Below, piece by piece: positions 18,677 to 29,135 of a stretch of DNA of 64,000 bases (position 1 is the first letter of the stretch; each line of letters starts with the position of its first letter). The translations under genes and the position numbers were made by a program. The notes under the pieces are model-generated. The model was given only the letters and a program-made list of their open reading frames with translations. It made no database searches and was not told where the DNA came from. The stretch is taken from NCBI GenBank assembly GCA_020347665.1, contig CP070737.1, positions 2,082,223-2,146,222 of the forward strand, read 5' to 3'. The stretch comes from Nitrospiraceae bacterium. GTDB taxonomy: Bacteria > Nitrospirota > Thermodesulfovibrionia > Thermodesulfovibrionales > UBA6898.

Positions 18677-19141
18677 ATGTTAAACGAAACAGCGATAAAG
18701 GAACTGCAAGAGATCAGAAGCAAGTACCCGTCTGCCCGTTCTGCCCTGCTGCCAGCCATTTACGTTGCACAACGCGAATTTGGATGGCTTTCTGAAGAAG
18801 CTTATGAAGCTGTGTCTGAAGTACTGGGTGTACCAAAGGCTATAGCACGGGGTGTTGGTGCCTTTTACGCAATGTATAAGCATAGGCCGATGGGAAGAAA
18901 TATTATTCAGCTCTGCACGAATGTTTCGTGCATGATTCTGGGTGCGGAGAGACTAGCCGATTATCTGAAGAGTCACTATGGACTCGTGCCAGGGGGTACG
19001 ACGGAGGACGGTCGTTTTTCTCTTGTGATTATGGAATGTATTGGTGCGTGCGGAACGGCTCCCGCTATGCTCGTGAACGATGAGTTCTATGAAAACCTTT
19101 CTGAACAGTATATTGAAGAGATACTGGCAAAATTCACATGA
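18677..19141 (+). CDS. nuoE: NADH-quinone oxidoreductase subunit E
   Basis: This 154-residue thioredoxin-like subunit carries the 2Fe-2S cluster N1a, with ligands in CTNVSC (Cx4C) and CIGAC (Cx3C) and the usual spacing. It passes electrons at the NADH-oxidising tip together with NuoF. Unlike the paralogue at 10.0 kb it has no receiver domain and has the normal family length. Confidence 0.97.
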   Translation: MLNETAIKELQEIRSKYPSARSALLPAIYVAQREFGWLSEEAYEAVSEVLGVPKAIARGVGAFYAMYKHRPMGRNIIQLCTNVSCMILGAERLADYLKSHYGLVPGGTTEDGRFSLVIMECIGACGTAPAMLVNDEFYENLSEQYIEEILAKFT

Positions 19142-19145
19142 TCCC

Positions 19146-20408
19146 ATGGAAAAAGTTCTTTTAAAGAATATCGAGAACACCAATTCAGCTGATATTACTG
19201 AATATCAGAAAATTGGCGGATATGCCAGTATTGCCAAAGCGCTCGAAAAGGAGCGTAAGGATATCATAGAAGAGGTTAAGAAGGCCGGACTGCGGGGACG
19301 GGGTGGAGCAGGATTTCCGGCTGCAATGAAGTGGACCTTTGCATCTGGTGACCCAAAATTTCCGAAATATCTTGTCTGCAATGCTGATGAGGGAGAGCCC
19401 GGGACATTTAAAGACAGGCCGATACTCGAGAAAAATCCTCATCTTTTAATAGAAGGTATGGTTATATCAGGATATGCGCTTAACGCAGAATACGGCTTTA
19501 TCTATCTAAGGGGAGAATATCCTGACGCAAAACATATTCTTGAGCGTGCTATAGCTCAGGCATATGACCGTAATTTTCTCGGGGACGATATTGCGGGCAA
19601 GGGAATAGTCTTTCACCTTTCAGTGCATCAGGGCGCGGGTGCTTATATCTGCGGTGAAGAGACAGCACTGATAGAATCTCTTGAGGGCGACCGTGGCCAG
19701 CCCCGAATAAAACCCCCATTCCCTGTTAATGTTGGCGTCTGGTCAAAACCAACGATCGTTAACAATGTCGAGACGCTTTCAAATCTTCCGTACATAATCG
19801 AGATTGGGGGAGAAGCGTATTCCAAGATAGGAAGTCCGGAATGTCCCGGACCAAAGCTCTACTGTGTGAGCGGTCATATAGAAAAACCCGGTGTCTATGA
19901 ATTACCTATGGGAACAAGCCTCCGGGAAATTATCTATACGCATTGCGGCGGGATAAAAGGGGGAAAACAGCTGAAAGCAGTGATTCCGGGCGGTATCTCA
20001 ACACCGGTACTTCCTCCCGACAAGATTGACTGCCCCATGGATTTTGTAAACATGCCGAAGCACGGCAGCATGCTCGGTTCCGGTGCTGTGATAGTAATGG
20101 ATGAAACAGTATGCCTCGTGAAGGTCTGTTACCGGGCACTGAAATTCTTTGAACATGAATCATGTGGTAAGTGTACACCCTGCCGCGAAGGGACTGGCTG
20201 GCTGAGAAGCATTCTTGAGAGAATCGAACACGGTGAAGGACAGGAGGGCGACATAGATCTGCTGCTCTCGGTATCCAGCAATATTCTTGGGAAGACATTC
20301 TGCCCGCTGGGGGATGGAGCTGCGTCTGTTGTTCAGAATTTCATTAAACACTTCAGGCCCGAATTTGAGGGCCACATAACAGCTAAAACATGTGCGGTTG
20401 AAGGCTGA
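19146..20408 (+). CDS. nuoF: NADH-quinone oxidoreductase subunit F
   Basis: This 420-residue NADH- and FMN-binding subunit has RGRGGAGFPAAMKW and CNADEGEPGTFKDR (FMN/NADH), GAGAYICGEETALIESLEG, an SLBB region, and the N3 cluster cysteines in SCGKCTPCREGT plus a later FCPLGDGA. The ATG at 19146 lies 4 nt after the nuoE stop; an earlier in-frame start would overlap nuoE by 60 nt. The length is normal for the family and the C-terminal ferredoxin of the paralogue at 8.1 kb is absent. Confidence 0.97.
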   Translation: MEKVLLKNIENTNSADITEYQKIGGYASIAKALEKERKDIIEEVKKAGLRGRGGAGFPAAMKWTFASGDPKFPKYLVCNADEGEPGTFKDRPILEKNPHLLIEGMVISGYALNAEYGFIYLRGEYPDAKHILERAIAQAYDRNFLGDDIAGKGIVFHLSVHQGAGAYICGEETALIESLEGDRGQPRIKPPFPVNVGVWSKPTIVNNVETLSNLPYIIEIGGEAYSKIGSPECPGPKLYCVSGHIEKPGVYELPMGTSLREIIYTHCGGIKGGKQLKAVIPGGISTPVLPPDKIDCPMDFVNMPKHGSMLGSGAVIVMDETVCLVKVCYRALKFFEHESCGKCTPCREGTGWLRSILERIEHGEGQEGDIDLLLSVSSNILGKTFCPLGDGAASVVQNFIKHFRPEFEGHITAKTCAVEG

Positions 20409-20412
20409 TAGA

Positions 20413-23034
20413 ATGATTACAGTTACGATCAACGAGAAAGAGATTACACTTGAAAAGCCGATCACGGTACTCGAAGCAGCTCGCTCTGCCGGTATCTCTA
20501 TACCAACCCTCTGCTACCATCCAGCGCTTGAACGCTATGGTGGGTGCCGACTCTGTCTTGTTGAGGTTGAAAAAATGCCCCGTCTCCAGACCGCATGTAC
20601 CCTGATGACCGCAGACGGTATGATTGTGAGAACGGAAACAGATGCTATAGCAGGAGTGAGAAGGGGCATACTCGAATTTCTGCTGATCAATCATCCCCTT
20701 GATTGTCCGTATTGTGACAAGGCTGGCGAGTGTGAACTGCAGGATCTTGTCGAGAAATACGGTCCAACAACCGGAAGATTTAAAGAGAAAAAGAGAAAGA
20801 TGCCCGAGAGTCTCGAAGATGCGATTATTGTCCGTAATATGGAGCGGTGTATTGTCTGCACACGATGCGTGAGAATGTGTGAAGGTGTCCAGGGAGCATC
20901 AGCCATAGCGGTCATGGAACGGGGCGGACATTCACACATTGAACCGTTTTCCGGTGGAAAATATGATTGTGAATACTGCGGTAACTGCATCTCTGTCTGT
21001 CCTGTAGGAGCAATCATGTCGAGGATGCACAGACATAGCTACCGACCGTGGCAGATGACCGATCAGGTGGAGACCATATGTCCGTACTGCGGTGTCGGTT
21101 GTACAGTCACGGCACAGGTGCGTGATGACGCGATCAAGAGGATAATCCCGAAACTCGGGTCCCCTGTTAACAATGGCCTGCTCTGCTCACGAGGAAGATT
21201 TGGATATGAGTTTGTCGGTAATAGGGATAGACTCACCAGACCGCTTATCAGAAAAAATGGAGTACTCGAGGAATCAACATGGGAAGAAGCGATTCATCGT
21301 GTTACTCAAAAACTGGGGGAGATAAAAGAAAAATATGGCAGTTCGTCCGTTGCGGGAATCGCGTCGCCGAGGTGTACAAACGAGGACAATTATGTTTTCC
21401 AGAAATTCATGAGAGTAACAATAGGAACACACAACATAGACAGCACAGCACGAACCGGATATGCCGGTGCACAGCAGTTTATTGAAAATATTTTCGGACA
21501 GGGTGCGACTGCAAACATAATATCAGGCATCTCCAGGTCGGATGTCGTGTTCGTTGTCGGTGGAGATCCCACAACAGTGAATCCAATCCTTGGCCTGCAG
21601 ATCCGGGCATGTTCACGAAAGGGAGGAGCAGTCCTCACACTCGGGAAGGTCAGTGGTCTCAGATACTTCAGCCCCCATGCTCTGGACCCCGCATCGTTTA
21701 CCGAGACAGTCCTGCTCGAGGGAATCGTTACTGAATTGAAAAACAGGAAGGAATTATCAGGTTCTCATTCCTCTCTGGAATCGAATATAAAAGACATTGC
21801 AGTGTCGGTCGAAGATGTCATAAAGGAATGTAAAATCAGAGAGGATGATTTTCATTCGTTCATAACCCTGCTCTCTGAAGCATCAAATCCTGTGTTGATC
21901 ATCGGGAAAGAAATCATACAGAGCAATGGAGCGAGCTATAAGCTGCTGTTATTGTCAGCCATTAATTATCTGATAAATGGCAGGATTTATCTGCTTTCAG
22001 AACGTGCCAATGAACAAGGCCTTCTCGACATGGGATGTGCGTCTGACCTTTTGCCGGGCAGCCGTCCTGTGGAGGTTGCGGAATTAAGAAGACGGTATGA
22101 GAGGGCATGGCACGTGACGCTCCCTGACAAGCCAGGACTTACACTGTTTGAAATGATTCATGGTGCCAAAGAAGGATCAGTGAGAGCCATGTATGTCATG
22201 GGTGAAAATCCTCTTTTCAATCTTCCCAATTCTGAAAATGTGAAAGAGGCCTTGGGAAATCTCGACTTCCTTGTCGTTCAGGACTTATTCATGACAGAAA
22301 CCGCTGAGAGTGCTGATGTTGTTCTTCCGGCATTGAGCTGGGCTGAGAAAGAAGGCACATTTACGAACATGGAGAGAAGAATCCAGAAGCTGAGAAAGGT
22401 GATCAGCAGGGCAGGGAAAGAAGACTGGAGAATTATCAGTGACGTGTCCGGCAATATGGGCGTCTCGTTTCCATATGATTCTGCAGAAGATGTGTTTGCT
22501 GAGATCAGTAAAGTTTCTCCTCTCCATCGAGACCTGACATATGATGACATTGAAGAAGGTGAAGCACTATGGCCTTTTAAAGGAGAACCCTTGCGAGGTG
22601 GGATGGAAATATCATGTAACAAGGGTGACGGTGCTACAGAAAGCGGCAAATATTTCCTTGCAATCGACAGGCCGCTGTTTCATTCCGGGACATTATCGAG
22701 AAAATCGTCTGCTTTGATGAGGCTTTGCCCCGAGGCAGTTGCCCGGATAAGCTCAACAACTGCAGCAGAACTTTCTGTAACGGACGGCGATAGTATCAGG
22801 ATATCAACGCGGATTGGTTCTCTGTCTTTGCCTGTTTTTATTGATGAAGCCTATGACGGTTCATTGATTAAGGTTTCCAATAACTTTCGAGGAAAAGGTG
22901 TATTCAGCCTTATGGAATATTCGTTAGATCCGGTTTTGAAGTCCCCGTGCATGGACAACGTGATCATAGAAATCGAGAAATCTGATCGGCATGTGCAGCG
23001 CGACCCGAAAAACGATTCAGAGGTAAAGAAATGA
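20413..23034 (+). CDS. nuoG: NADH-quinone oxidoreductase subunit G
   Basis: This 873-residue iron-sulfur subunit has 2Fe-2S ligands C34, C45, C48 and C62, a His-Cys3 cluster (H94, C98, C101, C107), two ferredoxin-type 4Fe-4S motifs (CIVCTRCVRMC, CEYCGNCISVC) and an additional CPYCGVGC cluster. A molybdopterin oxidoreductase fold and dinucleotide-binding domain follow. The position of a formate dehydrogenase Cys-His reads STARTGYAGAQ, so this is a structural relic as in other NuoG proteins. It starts 4 nt after nuoF and overlaps nuoH by 4 nt (ATGA). Confidence 0.96.
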   Translation: MITVTINEKEITLEKPITVLEAARSAGISIPTLCYHPALERYGGCRLCLVEVEKMPRLQTACTLMTADGMIVRTETDAIAGVRRGILEFLLINHPLDCPYCDKAGECELQDLVEKYGPTTGRFKEKKRKMPESLEDAIIVRNMERCIVCTRCVRMCEGVQGASAIAVMERGGHSHIEPFSGGKYDCEYCGNCISVCPVGAIMSRMHRHSYRPWQMTDQVETICPYCGVGCTVTAQVRDDAIKRIIPKLGSPVNNGLLCSRGRFGYEFVGNRDRLTRPLIRKNGVLEESTWEEAIHRVTQKLGEIKEKYGSSSVAGIASPRCTNEDNYVFQKFMRVTIGTHNIDSTARTGYAGAQQFIENIFGQGATANIISGISRSDVVFVVGGDPTTVNPILGLQIRACSRKGGAVLTLGKVSGLRYFSPHALDPASFTETVLLEGIVTELKNRKELSGSHSSLESNIKDIAVSVEDVIKECKIREDDFHSFITLLSEASNPVLIIGKEIIQSNGASYKLLLLSAINYLINGRIYLLSERANEQGLLDMGCASDLLPGSRPVEVAELRRRYERAWHVTLPDKPGLTLFEMIHGAKEGSVRAMYVMGENPLFNLPNSENVKEALGNLDFLVVQDLFMTETAESADVVLPALSWAEKEGTFTNMERRIQKLRKVISRAGKEDWRIISDVSGNMGVSFPYDSAEDVFAEISKVSPLHRDLTYDDIEEGEALWPFKGEPLRGGMEISCNKGDGATESGKYFLAIDRPLFHSGTLSRKSSALMRLCPEAVARISSTTAAELSVTDGDSIRISTRIGSLSLPVFIDEAYDGSLIKVSNNFRGKGVFSLMEYSLDPVLKSPCMDNVIIEIEKSDRHVQRDPKNDSEVKK

Positions 23035-24083
23035 ATACAATTCTTGAAACGATCATTGCTCCCGGCTCAATAGATTTTGCTCTTGCTATCGGGATTATAC
23101 TCGTTAAGATAGCAGTTGTCATCGCTATAGCCCTGCTTCATGTCGCGTACGCCACGTATTTTGAACGGAAAGTGATTGCACATATGCAGGTCAGACTGGG
23201 ACCACGAGAGGTTGGCCCGTATGGTCTGTTTCAGCCTTTTGCGGATGGTATAAAACTCTTTTTCAAGGAGGATATTATTCCGGCAAAAGCTGATAAGCCG
23301 TTATTTTATCTTTCTCCGGTAATATTCTTTATTGCTGCTCTGACATCCCTGGCCGTACTGCCGTTCTTTGACGGGTTTGTGATTGCGGACCTCAATATCG
23401 GCCTGCTGTTCCTCCTTGCCATGTCTTCTCTCGGCGCGTATGGAATCATTTTATCGGGATGGTCGTCAAACTCGAAATTCTCATTTCTGGGAGGTTTGAG
23501 GGCGGCGTCTCAGGTTATCAGCTATGAAATTGCAATGGGACTCAGTCTTGTGGGTGTTATGATTATGGCCGGTTCACTGAATCTTTCGGATATTGTCAGG
23601 GCACAGCATGCATATCCGACCGGGGTCTTTGTTATCCCTCAATTTTTGGGATTTTTCGTATTCGTTGTTGCGGCATTCGCAGAGACAAACAGACTTCCCT
23701 TTGACCTTCCCGAGGCAGAGAGCGAACTGGTCGCGGGATATTTTACTGAATACAGTGGTTTTCGGTTTGCCCTATTCTTTCTGGGCGAATATACCGGAAT
23801 GTTGATCATGTCATCGCTCCTTGCGCTCTGTTTTCTCGGTGGCTGGACAATCCCCCGTTTTATAACTGATTTCATACCATTCCTCAGTGCTGTTCCGGGA
23901 ATCGTGTGGTTTCTTATGAAGGTGTATGCCTTTATGTTCTTCTACTACTGGGTCAGGGCCACACTTCCCCGGTACCGCTACGACCAGTTAATGGCAATCG
24001 GATGGAAACTGTTGATACCGTTAGCCCTGATCAATATCCTGATTACCGGCCTAGTAAAGGCATGGATAAAGGGACTGCTATGA
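23031..24083 (+). CDS. nuoH: NADH-quinone oxidoreductase subunit H
   Basis: This 350-residue membrane subunit has about eight helices. The motif RLGPREVGPYGLFQPFADG after helix 1 and the FDLPEAESELVAGY loop identify NuoH/ND1, which links the quinone chamber to the proton-pumping arm. It overlaps nuoG (ATGA) and nuoI (ATGA) by 4 nt each, so translation of the three is coupled. Confidence 0.98.
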   Translation: MNTILETIIAPGSIDFALAIGIILVKIAVVIAIALLHVAYATYFERKVIAHMQVRLGPREVGPYGLFQPFADGIKLFFKEDIIPAKADKPLFYLSPVIFFIAALTSLAVLPFFDGFVIADLNIGLLFLLAMSSLGAYGIILSGWSSNSKFSFLGGLRAASQVISYEIAMGLSLVGVMIMAGSLNLSDIVRAQHAYPTGVFVIPQFLGFFVFVVAAFAETNRLPFDLPEAESELVAGYFTEYSGFRFALFFLGEYTGMLIMSSLLALCFLGGWTIPRFITDFIPFLSAVPGIVWFLMKVYAFMFFYYWVRATLPRYRYDQLMAIGWKLLIPLALINILITGLVKAWIKGLL

Positions 24084-24628
24084 CAGTTGGAAACCTCATA
24101 AAGTCGATATTTTTCATAGAGATACTGAAGGGTTTATCACTGACGTTGCGAACATTGTTCACGCGGCCGGTCACGAGACGGTACCCCAAAGTGGAAAGAC
24201 CAGCACAACCCGGATTCAGGGGCCTGCATGCCCTTGCAAAAGATGAAACCGGCAGGATGAAGTGCGTTGGGTGCGGGCTTTGCGGTGCTTATTGTCCCTC
24301 ACAGTGTATCTATATATATACGACGGAGGGAGATGATCACACGAAGGAAGTGGATCGTTATGAGATAGAAGTTCTCAGGTGCATCTATTGCGGTTTCTGC
24401 GTTGAGGCGTGTCCCTTCGGGGCAATATCCCTGAGTGAACATTATGAGTATTCCAGTTATTCGAGGGATGATCTGTATATGACCAAACAGAAGCTCCTTG
24501 AGAACTGGGACAACTATTTTGCCGGTCAAAAAGGTATACGATATTACCATGATTTCTGGAGGCCCAAACTGGAGGACTTCAGAGGGTCTGAAGAACAAGC
24601 TTCAATTGGGAGGCGGAATGCTACCTAA
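24080..24628 (+). CDS. nuoI: NADH-quinone oxidoreductase subunit I
   Basis: This 182-residue ferredoxin-type subunit carries clusters N6a and N6b, ligated by CVGCGLCGAYCP and CIYCGFCVEACP. An amphipathic N-terminal segment (about residues 1-30) anchors it to the membrane arm. The ATG at 24080 overlaps the nuoH stop; a longer in-frame reading that starts inside nuoH is rejected because family homology begins here. Confidence 0.97.
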   Translation: MTVGNLIKSIFFIEILKGLSLTLRTLFTRPVTRRYPKVERPAQPGFRGLHALAKDETGRMKCVGCGLCGAYCPSQCIYIYTTEGDDHTKEVDRYEIEVLRCIYCGFCVEACPFGAISLSEHYEYSSYSRDDLYMTKQKLLENWDNYFAGQKGIRYYHDFWRPKLEDFRGSEEQASIGRRNAT

Positions 24629-25136
24629 GCTGTTTTTTGGCTACTATGCAGTTGTGATAATCGTGCTTTCTCTCCTCGTTGTGACGAGAAAGAATCCGGT
24701 GCACAGTGTCATGTGGATGCTGCTCCTGTTCTTTCATATTGCGGGTCTTTATCTTTTTCTGAATGCCGAGTTTATCGCTGCCATACAGATCATTGTCTAC
24801 GCTGGAGCCATCCTCGTGCTGTTCCTCTTTGTTGTTCTCCTTTTAAATTTGAGGGAGGAACTTCTTATTGAAAGGTTTATCGGTACATGGCCGACTGCCC
24901 TTGTCATTTCTGTTTCGCTTCTCATTCTCGTCATTCGTGCCATTCAAGATATGGCATTGGCACCTCCCGGCAATCATTCTGTCGACGCGATCCAGGCAGA
25001 AACACATACAGTGGCGTTGGGGAAGATATTATATACTGACTATCTGTTCCCCTTTGAAATAGCATCAGTCGTACTTCTCATTGCGATTATCGGAGCACTT
25101 GTGCTTGCAAAAAGAAAGATGAGAAGCCCGCAATGA
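24618..25136 (+). CDS. nuoJ: NADH-quinone oxidoreductase subunit J
   Basis: This 172-residue membrane subunit has five predicted helices. NPVHSVMWMLLLFF and the AAIQIIVYAGAILVLFLFVV helix (with the characteristic pi-bulge region) identify NuoJ/ND6. The ATG at 24618 has GGGAGG upstream and overlaps nuoI by 11 nt. Confidence 0.97.
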   Translation: MLPKLFFGYYAVVIIVLSLLVVTRKNPVHSVMWMLLLFFHIAGLYLFLNAEFIAAIQIIVYAGAILVLFLFVVLLLNLREELLIERFIGTWPTALVISVSLLILVIRAIQDMALAPPGNHSVDAIQAETHTVALGKILYTDYLFPFEIASVVLLIAIIGALVLAKRKMRSPQ

Positions 25137-25185
25137 ATGCCGTACGCGGAATGGAGAATGGAACATAAATGAACAGGGAGATGAA

Positions 25186-25488
25186 ATGGTTCCGTTAAAC
25201 TGGTATTTGATGCTCAGCACTGTTGTATTTATGATTGGGGTATTCGGGTTTCTCACGAGAAAGAATATCATTATCATGTTCATATCCGTTGAACTTATGC
25301 TGAATGCCGTTAATATAAGTCTCGTTTCCTTTAGTCATTTCCTGCAGGACCTGAGAGGGCATATACTCGTCTTTTTCATCATAACGGTCGCGGCTGCAGA
25401 GGCTGCCATAGGTCTTGCGCTCATAATAGCGCTCTTCAGGAATAAAACTACAGCTCATGTAGATGAAATGACAGAAATGAAAGGATGA
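25186..25488 (+). CDS. nuoK: NADH-quinone oxidoreductase subunit K
   Basis: This 100-residue, three-helix membrane subunit of the ND4L family has LTRKNIIIMFISVELMLNAV and the ITVAAAEAAIGLAL helix, both containing the conserved membrane glutamates used in proton transfer. It follows nuoJ after 49 nt with AGGGAG as ribosome-binding site. Confidence 0.97.
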   Translation: MVPLNWYLMLSTVVFMIGVFGFLTRKNIIIMFISVELMLNAVNISLVSFSHFLQDLRGHILVFFIITVAAAEAAIGLALIIALFRNKTTAHVDEMTEMKG

Positions 25489-25549
25489 TATTTATTTTCA
25501 GAATGCATAATGGAACAGAAATAACAGTTAAATCCTTATGGAGTGAGAT

Positions 25550-27487
25550 ATGAACTATTATCTCCTGATACCTTTTTTACCACTTACGGCATTTCTTATT
25601 AATATTTTGTTCGGTAAGAAATACGTGCAGGAGCGTGCCCACTGGGTATCGATTCTGGCTGTTGCGGGTTCGTGGATTGTGGCGGTTTTCACGCTTCTCA
25701 AAGTCCTGAAGGGGGAAACGGTAAATGAGGACCTGTATACGTGGGTTCTTTCAGGTACGTTTGAGGTTTCGGTCGGCTTTCTCATAGACCAGCTTACAAC
25801 AGTCATGCTTATTGTTGTGACAACCTGCAGTACGCTTATTCATATCTATTCTGTGGGGTATATGCACGGCGACAAGGGATATTACCGGTTCTTTGCGTAT
25901 TTGAGTCTCTTTACGTTCTGCATGCTGATGCTGGTGATGGCGAATAATTTCCTGCAGCTCTATTTTGGTTGGGAGGGTGTTGGACTCTGTTCTTATTTCC
26001 TCATCGGATATTACTTTAACAAGAAGTCAGCTTCTGATGCCGGCAAAAAGGCCTTTATAGTCAACAGGTTTGGTGACTTCGGTTTTGGCCTTGGTATTAT
26101 CGTCATTTTCCTTACGTTCGGGACCATATATTACGAACCGGTCTTTACTCAGATTGGCGGAGTTGCAGCGCAGACCATATCATTTCTCGGTTATGAGGTC
26201 AACCTCGCAACCTTGATTGCGCTGCTCCTTTTCTGCGGTGCTATCGGAAAATCAGCTCAAATGCCGCTTCATGTCTGGCTTCCGGATGCCATGGAAGGTC
26301 CGACCCCGGTCAGCGCGCTCATCCATGCGGCAACAATGGTTACCGCGGGTGTGTTTCTCTTGGCCCGGTGCAGTCCTATTTTCTCACTCTCTGAACCGGC
26401 TATGGTGGTTGCTGCCCTAATCGGCGCGATAACCTCAATTTTTGCGGCAACAATCGCGCTTGTTCAGAACGACATAAAAAGAATTATCGCCTATTCGACA
26501 TTGAGCCAGCTCGGCTATATGTTCCTTGCCTGCGGGGTTGGTGCTTACACTGCCGGCATCTTTCATCTTTACACGCACGCTTTCTTCAAAGCGCTTCTCT
26601 TCCTCTGCGCCGGAAGCGTTATGCACGCTATGGCAGGAGAACTGGATCTCCAGAAGATGGGCGGGCTGAAGAAATATATGCCAGTTACCTATGCAACCAT
26701 GTTCATTGCTTCTCTGAGTATATCAGGGGTCCCGGGACTGGCGGGATTCTTCAGCAAGGATGAGATACTCTGGCTTGCCTATGCAGGGCCAAGTCCTGTG
26801 GGAAAATTTGTATGGGCAATCGGAACTATTGTTGCATTTCTTACAGCGTTCTATTCATTCAGGTTGATATTCCTGACGTTTCACGGCGAATTCCGCGGAA
26901 CCCAAAAACAGGAACATCACCTGCACGAATCACCGAAATCAATGACAGTTCCTCTTATGCTCCTTACGATCGGTGCTGTTGCGTCGGGGTGGGTTGGAAT
27001 TCCGAACCTGCTGGGAGAGGTGATCGGAATAGAACATTCGAACTGGTTTTCCGGTTTCATGAACCCGGTGTTGGGCCACCCTGAGGCCCACGGCACTCAT
27101 GCCGAAGAGTGGATGCTCATGGGGATTTCGGTTCTGGCCGGACTGGGAGGAATCGGGCTTGCAGCCGTATTTTATCTTGGCAGGAGAAGTATCCCTGTTC
27201 TGCTTGCGCAGAAATTCGGGTTTATCTACAGGATTCTCTGGAACAAATACTATGTTGATGAGCTCTATAGCCATACCATTGTGCGGCCAACTCTTTGGAT
27301 TTCCCAAAATATACTCATGGGAATTACAGACGCAAAGATAATAGAATTGATTGTCAATGGGGTGCCCCGGGCAATAGGAGGTGTCAGCCAGCACCTGAGA
27401 AAGGTGCAGACCGGGCTGTTACAGCATTATGCCGCAATTATGGCAACCGGTGCCCTGATTATCGGTGCATGGATTCTCTTACGATGA
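25550..27487 (+). CDS. nuoL: NADH-quinone oxidoreductase subunit L
   Basis: This 645-residue antiporter-like subunit has about 16 helices. The central GAIGKSAQMPLHVWLPDAM and GPTPVSALIHAATMVTAGV motifs contain the conserved lysine and histidines of the proton channel, and LSQLGYMFLACG follows. A C-terminal lateral helix of NuoL type is present (about residues 530-600). It is one of three antiporter-like pumps of the operon with NuoM and NuoN. Confidence 0.98.
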   Translation: MNYYLLIPFLPLTAFLINILFGKKYVQERAHWVSILAVAGSWIVAVFTLLKVLKGETVNEDLYTWVLSGTFEVSVGFLIDQLTTVMLIVVTTCSTLIHIYSVGYMHGDKGYYRFFAYLSLFTFCMLMLVMANNFLQLYFGWEGVGLCSYFLIGYYFNKKSASDAGKKAFIVNRFGDFGFGLGIIVIFLTFGTIYYEPVFTQIGGVAAQTISFLGYEVNLATLIALLLFCGAIGKSAQMPLHVWLPDAMEGPTPVSALIHAATMVTAGVFLLARCSPIFSLSEPAMVVAALIGAITSIFAATIALVQNDIKRIIAYSTLSQLGYMFLACGVGAYTAGIFHLYTHAFFKALLFLCAGSVMHAMAGELDLQKMGGLKKYMPVTYATMFIASLSISGVPGLAGFFSKDEILWLAYAGPSPVGKFVWAIGTIVAFLTAFYSFRLIFLTFHGEFRGTQKQEHHLHESPKSMTVPLMLLTIGAVASGWVGIPNLLGEVIGIEHSNWFSGFMNPVLGHPEAHGTHAEEWMLMGISVLAGLGGIGLAAVFYLGRRSIPVLLAQKFGFIYRILWNKYYVDELYSHTIVRPTLWISQNILMGITDAKIIELIVNGVPRAIGGVSQHLRKVQTGLLQHYAAIMATGALIIGAWILLR

Positions 27488-27493
27488 AAAAAC

Positions 27494-29029
27494 ATGGAAC
27501 ACATAACGAATAATCTAGGATATCCGATACTGAGCACGCTTATATTCCTGCCGATTGCAGGTGCGGTCCTCTTATTATTCATAAGAAGGTCAAACGGAAC
27601 CCTGATAAAATGGATCAGTTTTATTGTAAGCGTTATTACGTTCATTCTTTCGATGCCGTTATTTACGCATTTCGATAAATCGACCTATACTATGCAGTTC
27701 GTTGAAAAACATGCATGGATTCCTTCATGGAACGTTATGTATTATGTGGGTCTTGACGGCATTAGTGTCCTCTTTGTGCTTCTTTCGACGCTCGTCACAA
27801 TTCTGTGTGTTTTAATATCCTGGGAAGCGATACGGGAAAAGACAAAGGAATTTTATATCTCGATTCTCATAATGGAAGGTGCTATGATCGGCGTCTTCTG
27901 CGCTCTTGATTTTATGCTCTTCTATCTGTTCTGGGAGGCAATGCTCATACCAATGTATCTCCTGATCGGTGTCTGGGGAGGCCCAAAGAGAATTTACGCT
28001 GCAGTTAAGTTCTTCCTGTTCACACTGGTTGGCAGTGTTCTTATGCTCGTCGGTATTGTCGTGCTATATTTCTACGCAGGGAAGACATTCAACATACTTG
28101 AACTCATGTCGATGACATATCCCTACACAATGCAGGTCTGGCTGTTCTGGGCATTTTTCGCTGCGTTTGCAGTAAAAGTGCCCATGTTCCCTGTGCATAC
28201 CTGGCTTCCCGACGCCCATACAGAGGCGCCGACTGCCGGAAGTGTAATACTTGCCGCTGTTCTCATTAAGATGGGGGCATACGGATTTCTCAGGTTCTCG
28301 TTGCCCCTTTTTCCTGAAGCATCGAAAGCTATGACACCCGCAATGCTTGTTCTTTCAGTGGTAGCAATTGTATACGGTGCGGTTATCTGTCTTATGCAGA
28401 CGGATCTGAAACGGCTGATAGCCTACAGTTCGGTAAGTCACATGGGCTTTGTTACGCTCGGAATTTTTACTCTGAATACCCAGGGAGTTGAGGGCGGTAT
28501 CCTACAGATGATAAACCACGGAATTGTAACCGGTGCGCTTTTTTTGAGCATCGGCATTATTTACGAAAGAACACATACCCGGAAGATCGCGGATTATGGC
28601 GGGGTGGCGACCGTGATGCCTGTATATGCGGCGGCATTTATGGTTTTTACTCTTGCGTCCATTGGCCTTCCGGCTACGAACGGGTTTATCGGAGAGTTTC
28701 TGATAATACTGGGCGGTTTTGCAGCCCGTCAATGGGCTGGCGTGCTCGCTGCAACCGGAATCATAATCGGCGCCGGTTATATGCTCTGGCTGTACCAGCG
28801 AGTATTCTTTATGGAGGTTAATCCCAAGGTGGCCGAACTGTCCGATATAAATGGGAGGGAATTTTTGGCGCTTATTCCGATGATCATTCTGATTTTCTGG
28901 ATCGGTGTATATCCGACGCCGTTTCTGGGATTCATGCATGAGACGGTCAGCCACCTGCTTGAGCGCGTCAATACCGGGAGTGGAATGGAAATAGAAATGG
29001 CCAAACAGATCATAGAGTCGATAAAGTGA
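27494..29029 (+). CDS. nuoM: NADH-quinone oxidoreductase subunit M
   Basis: This 511-residue antiporter-like subunit has about 14 helices. Identifying motifs are FYLFWEAMLIPMYLLIGVWG with the essential glutamate, KVPMFPVHTWLPDAHTEAPT and YSSVSHMGFVTLG. It begins 6 nt after nuoL. A long reading frame on the opposite strand here (28.5-29.4 kb) is a shadow. Confidence 0.98.
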   Translation: MEHITNNLGYPILSTLIFLPIAGAVLLLFIRRSNGTLIKWISFIVSVITFILSMPLFTHFDKSTYTMQFVEKHAWIPSWNVMYYVGLDGISVLFVLLSTLVTILCVLISWEAIREKTKEFYISILIMEGAMIGVFCALDFMLFYLFWEAMLIPMYLLIGVWGGPKRIYAAVKFFLFTLVGSVLMLVGIVVLYFYAGKTFNILELMSMTYPYTMQVWLFWAFFAAFAVKVPMFPVHTWLPDAHTEAPTAGSVILAAVLIKMGAYGFLRFSLPLFPEASKAMTPAMLVLSVVAIVYGAVICLMQTDLKRLIAYSSVSHMGFVTLGIFTLNTQGVEGGILQMINHGIVTGALFLSIGIIYERTHTRKIADYGGVATVMPVYAAAFMVFTLASIGLPATNGFIGEFLIILGGFAARQWAGVLAATGIIIGAGYMLWLYQRVFFMEVNPKVAELSDINGREFLALIPMIILIFWIGVYPTPFLGFMHETVSHLLERVNTGSGMEIEMAKQIIESIK

Positions 29030-29135
29030 GATCATATACAATGCACATGAGAAAAAGAAGTATAGTGCATAATTGCAGAAGGAATTCTTCGTCCTTTGCT
29101 GTCTCCCGCGCACGGTCTGCAGAAGGAGGTCTGGA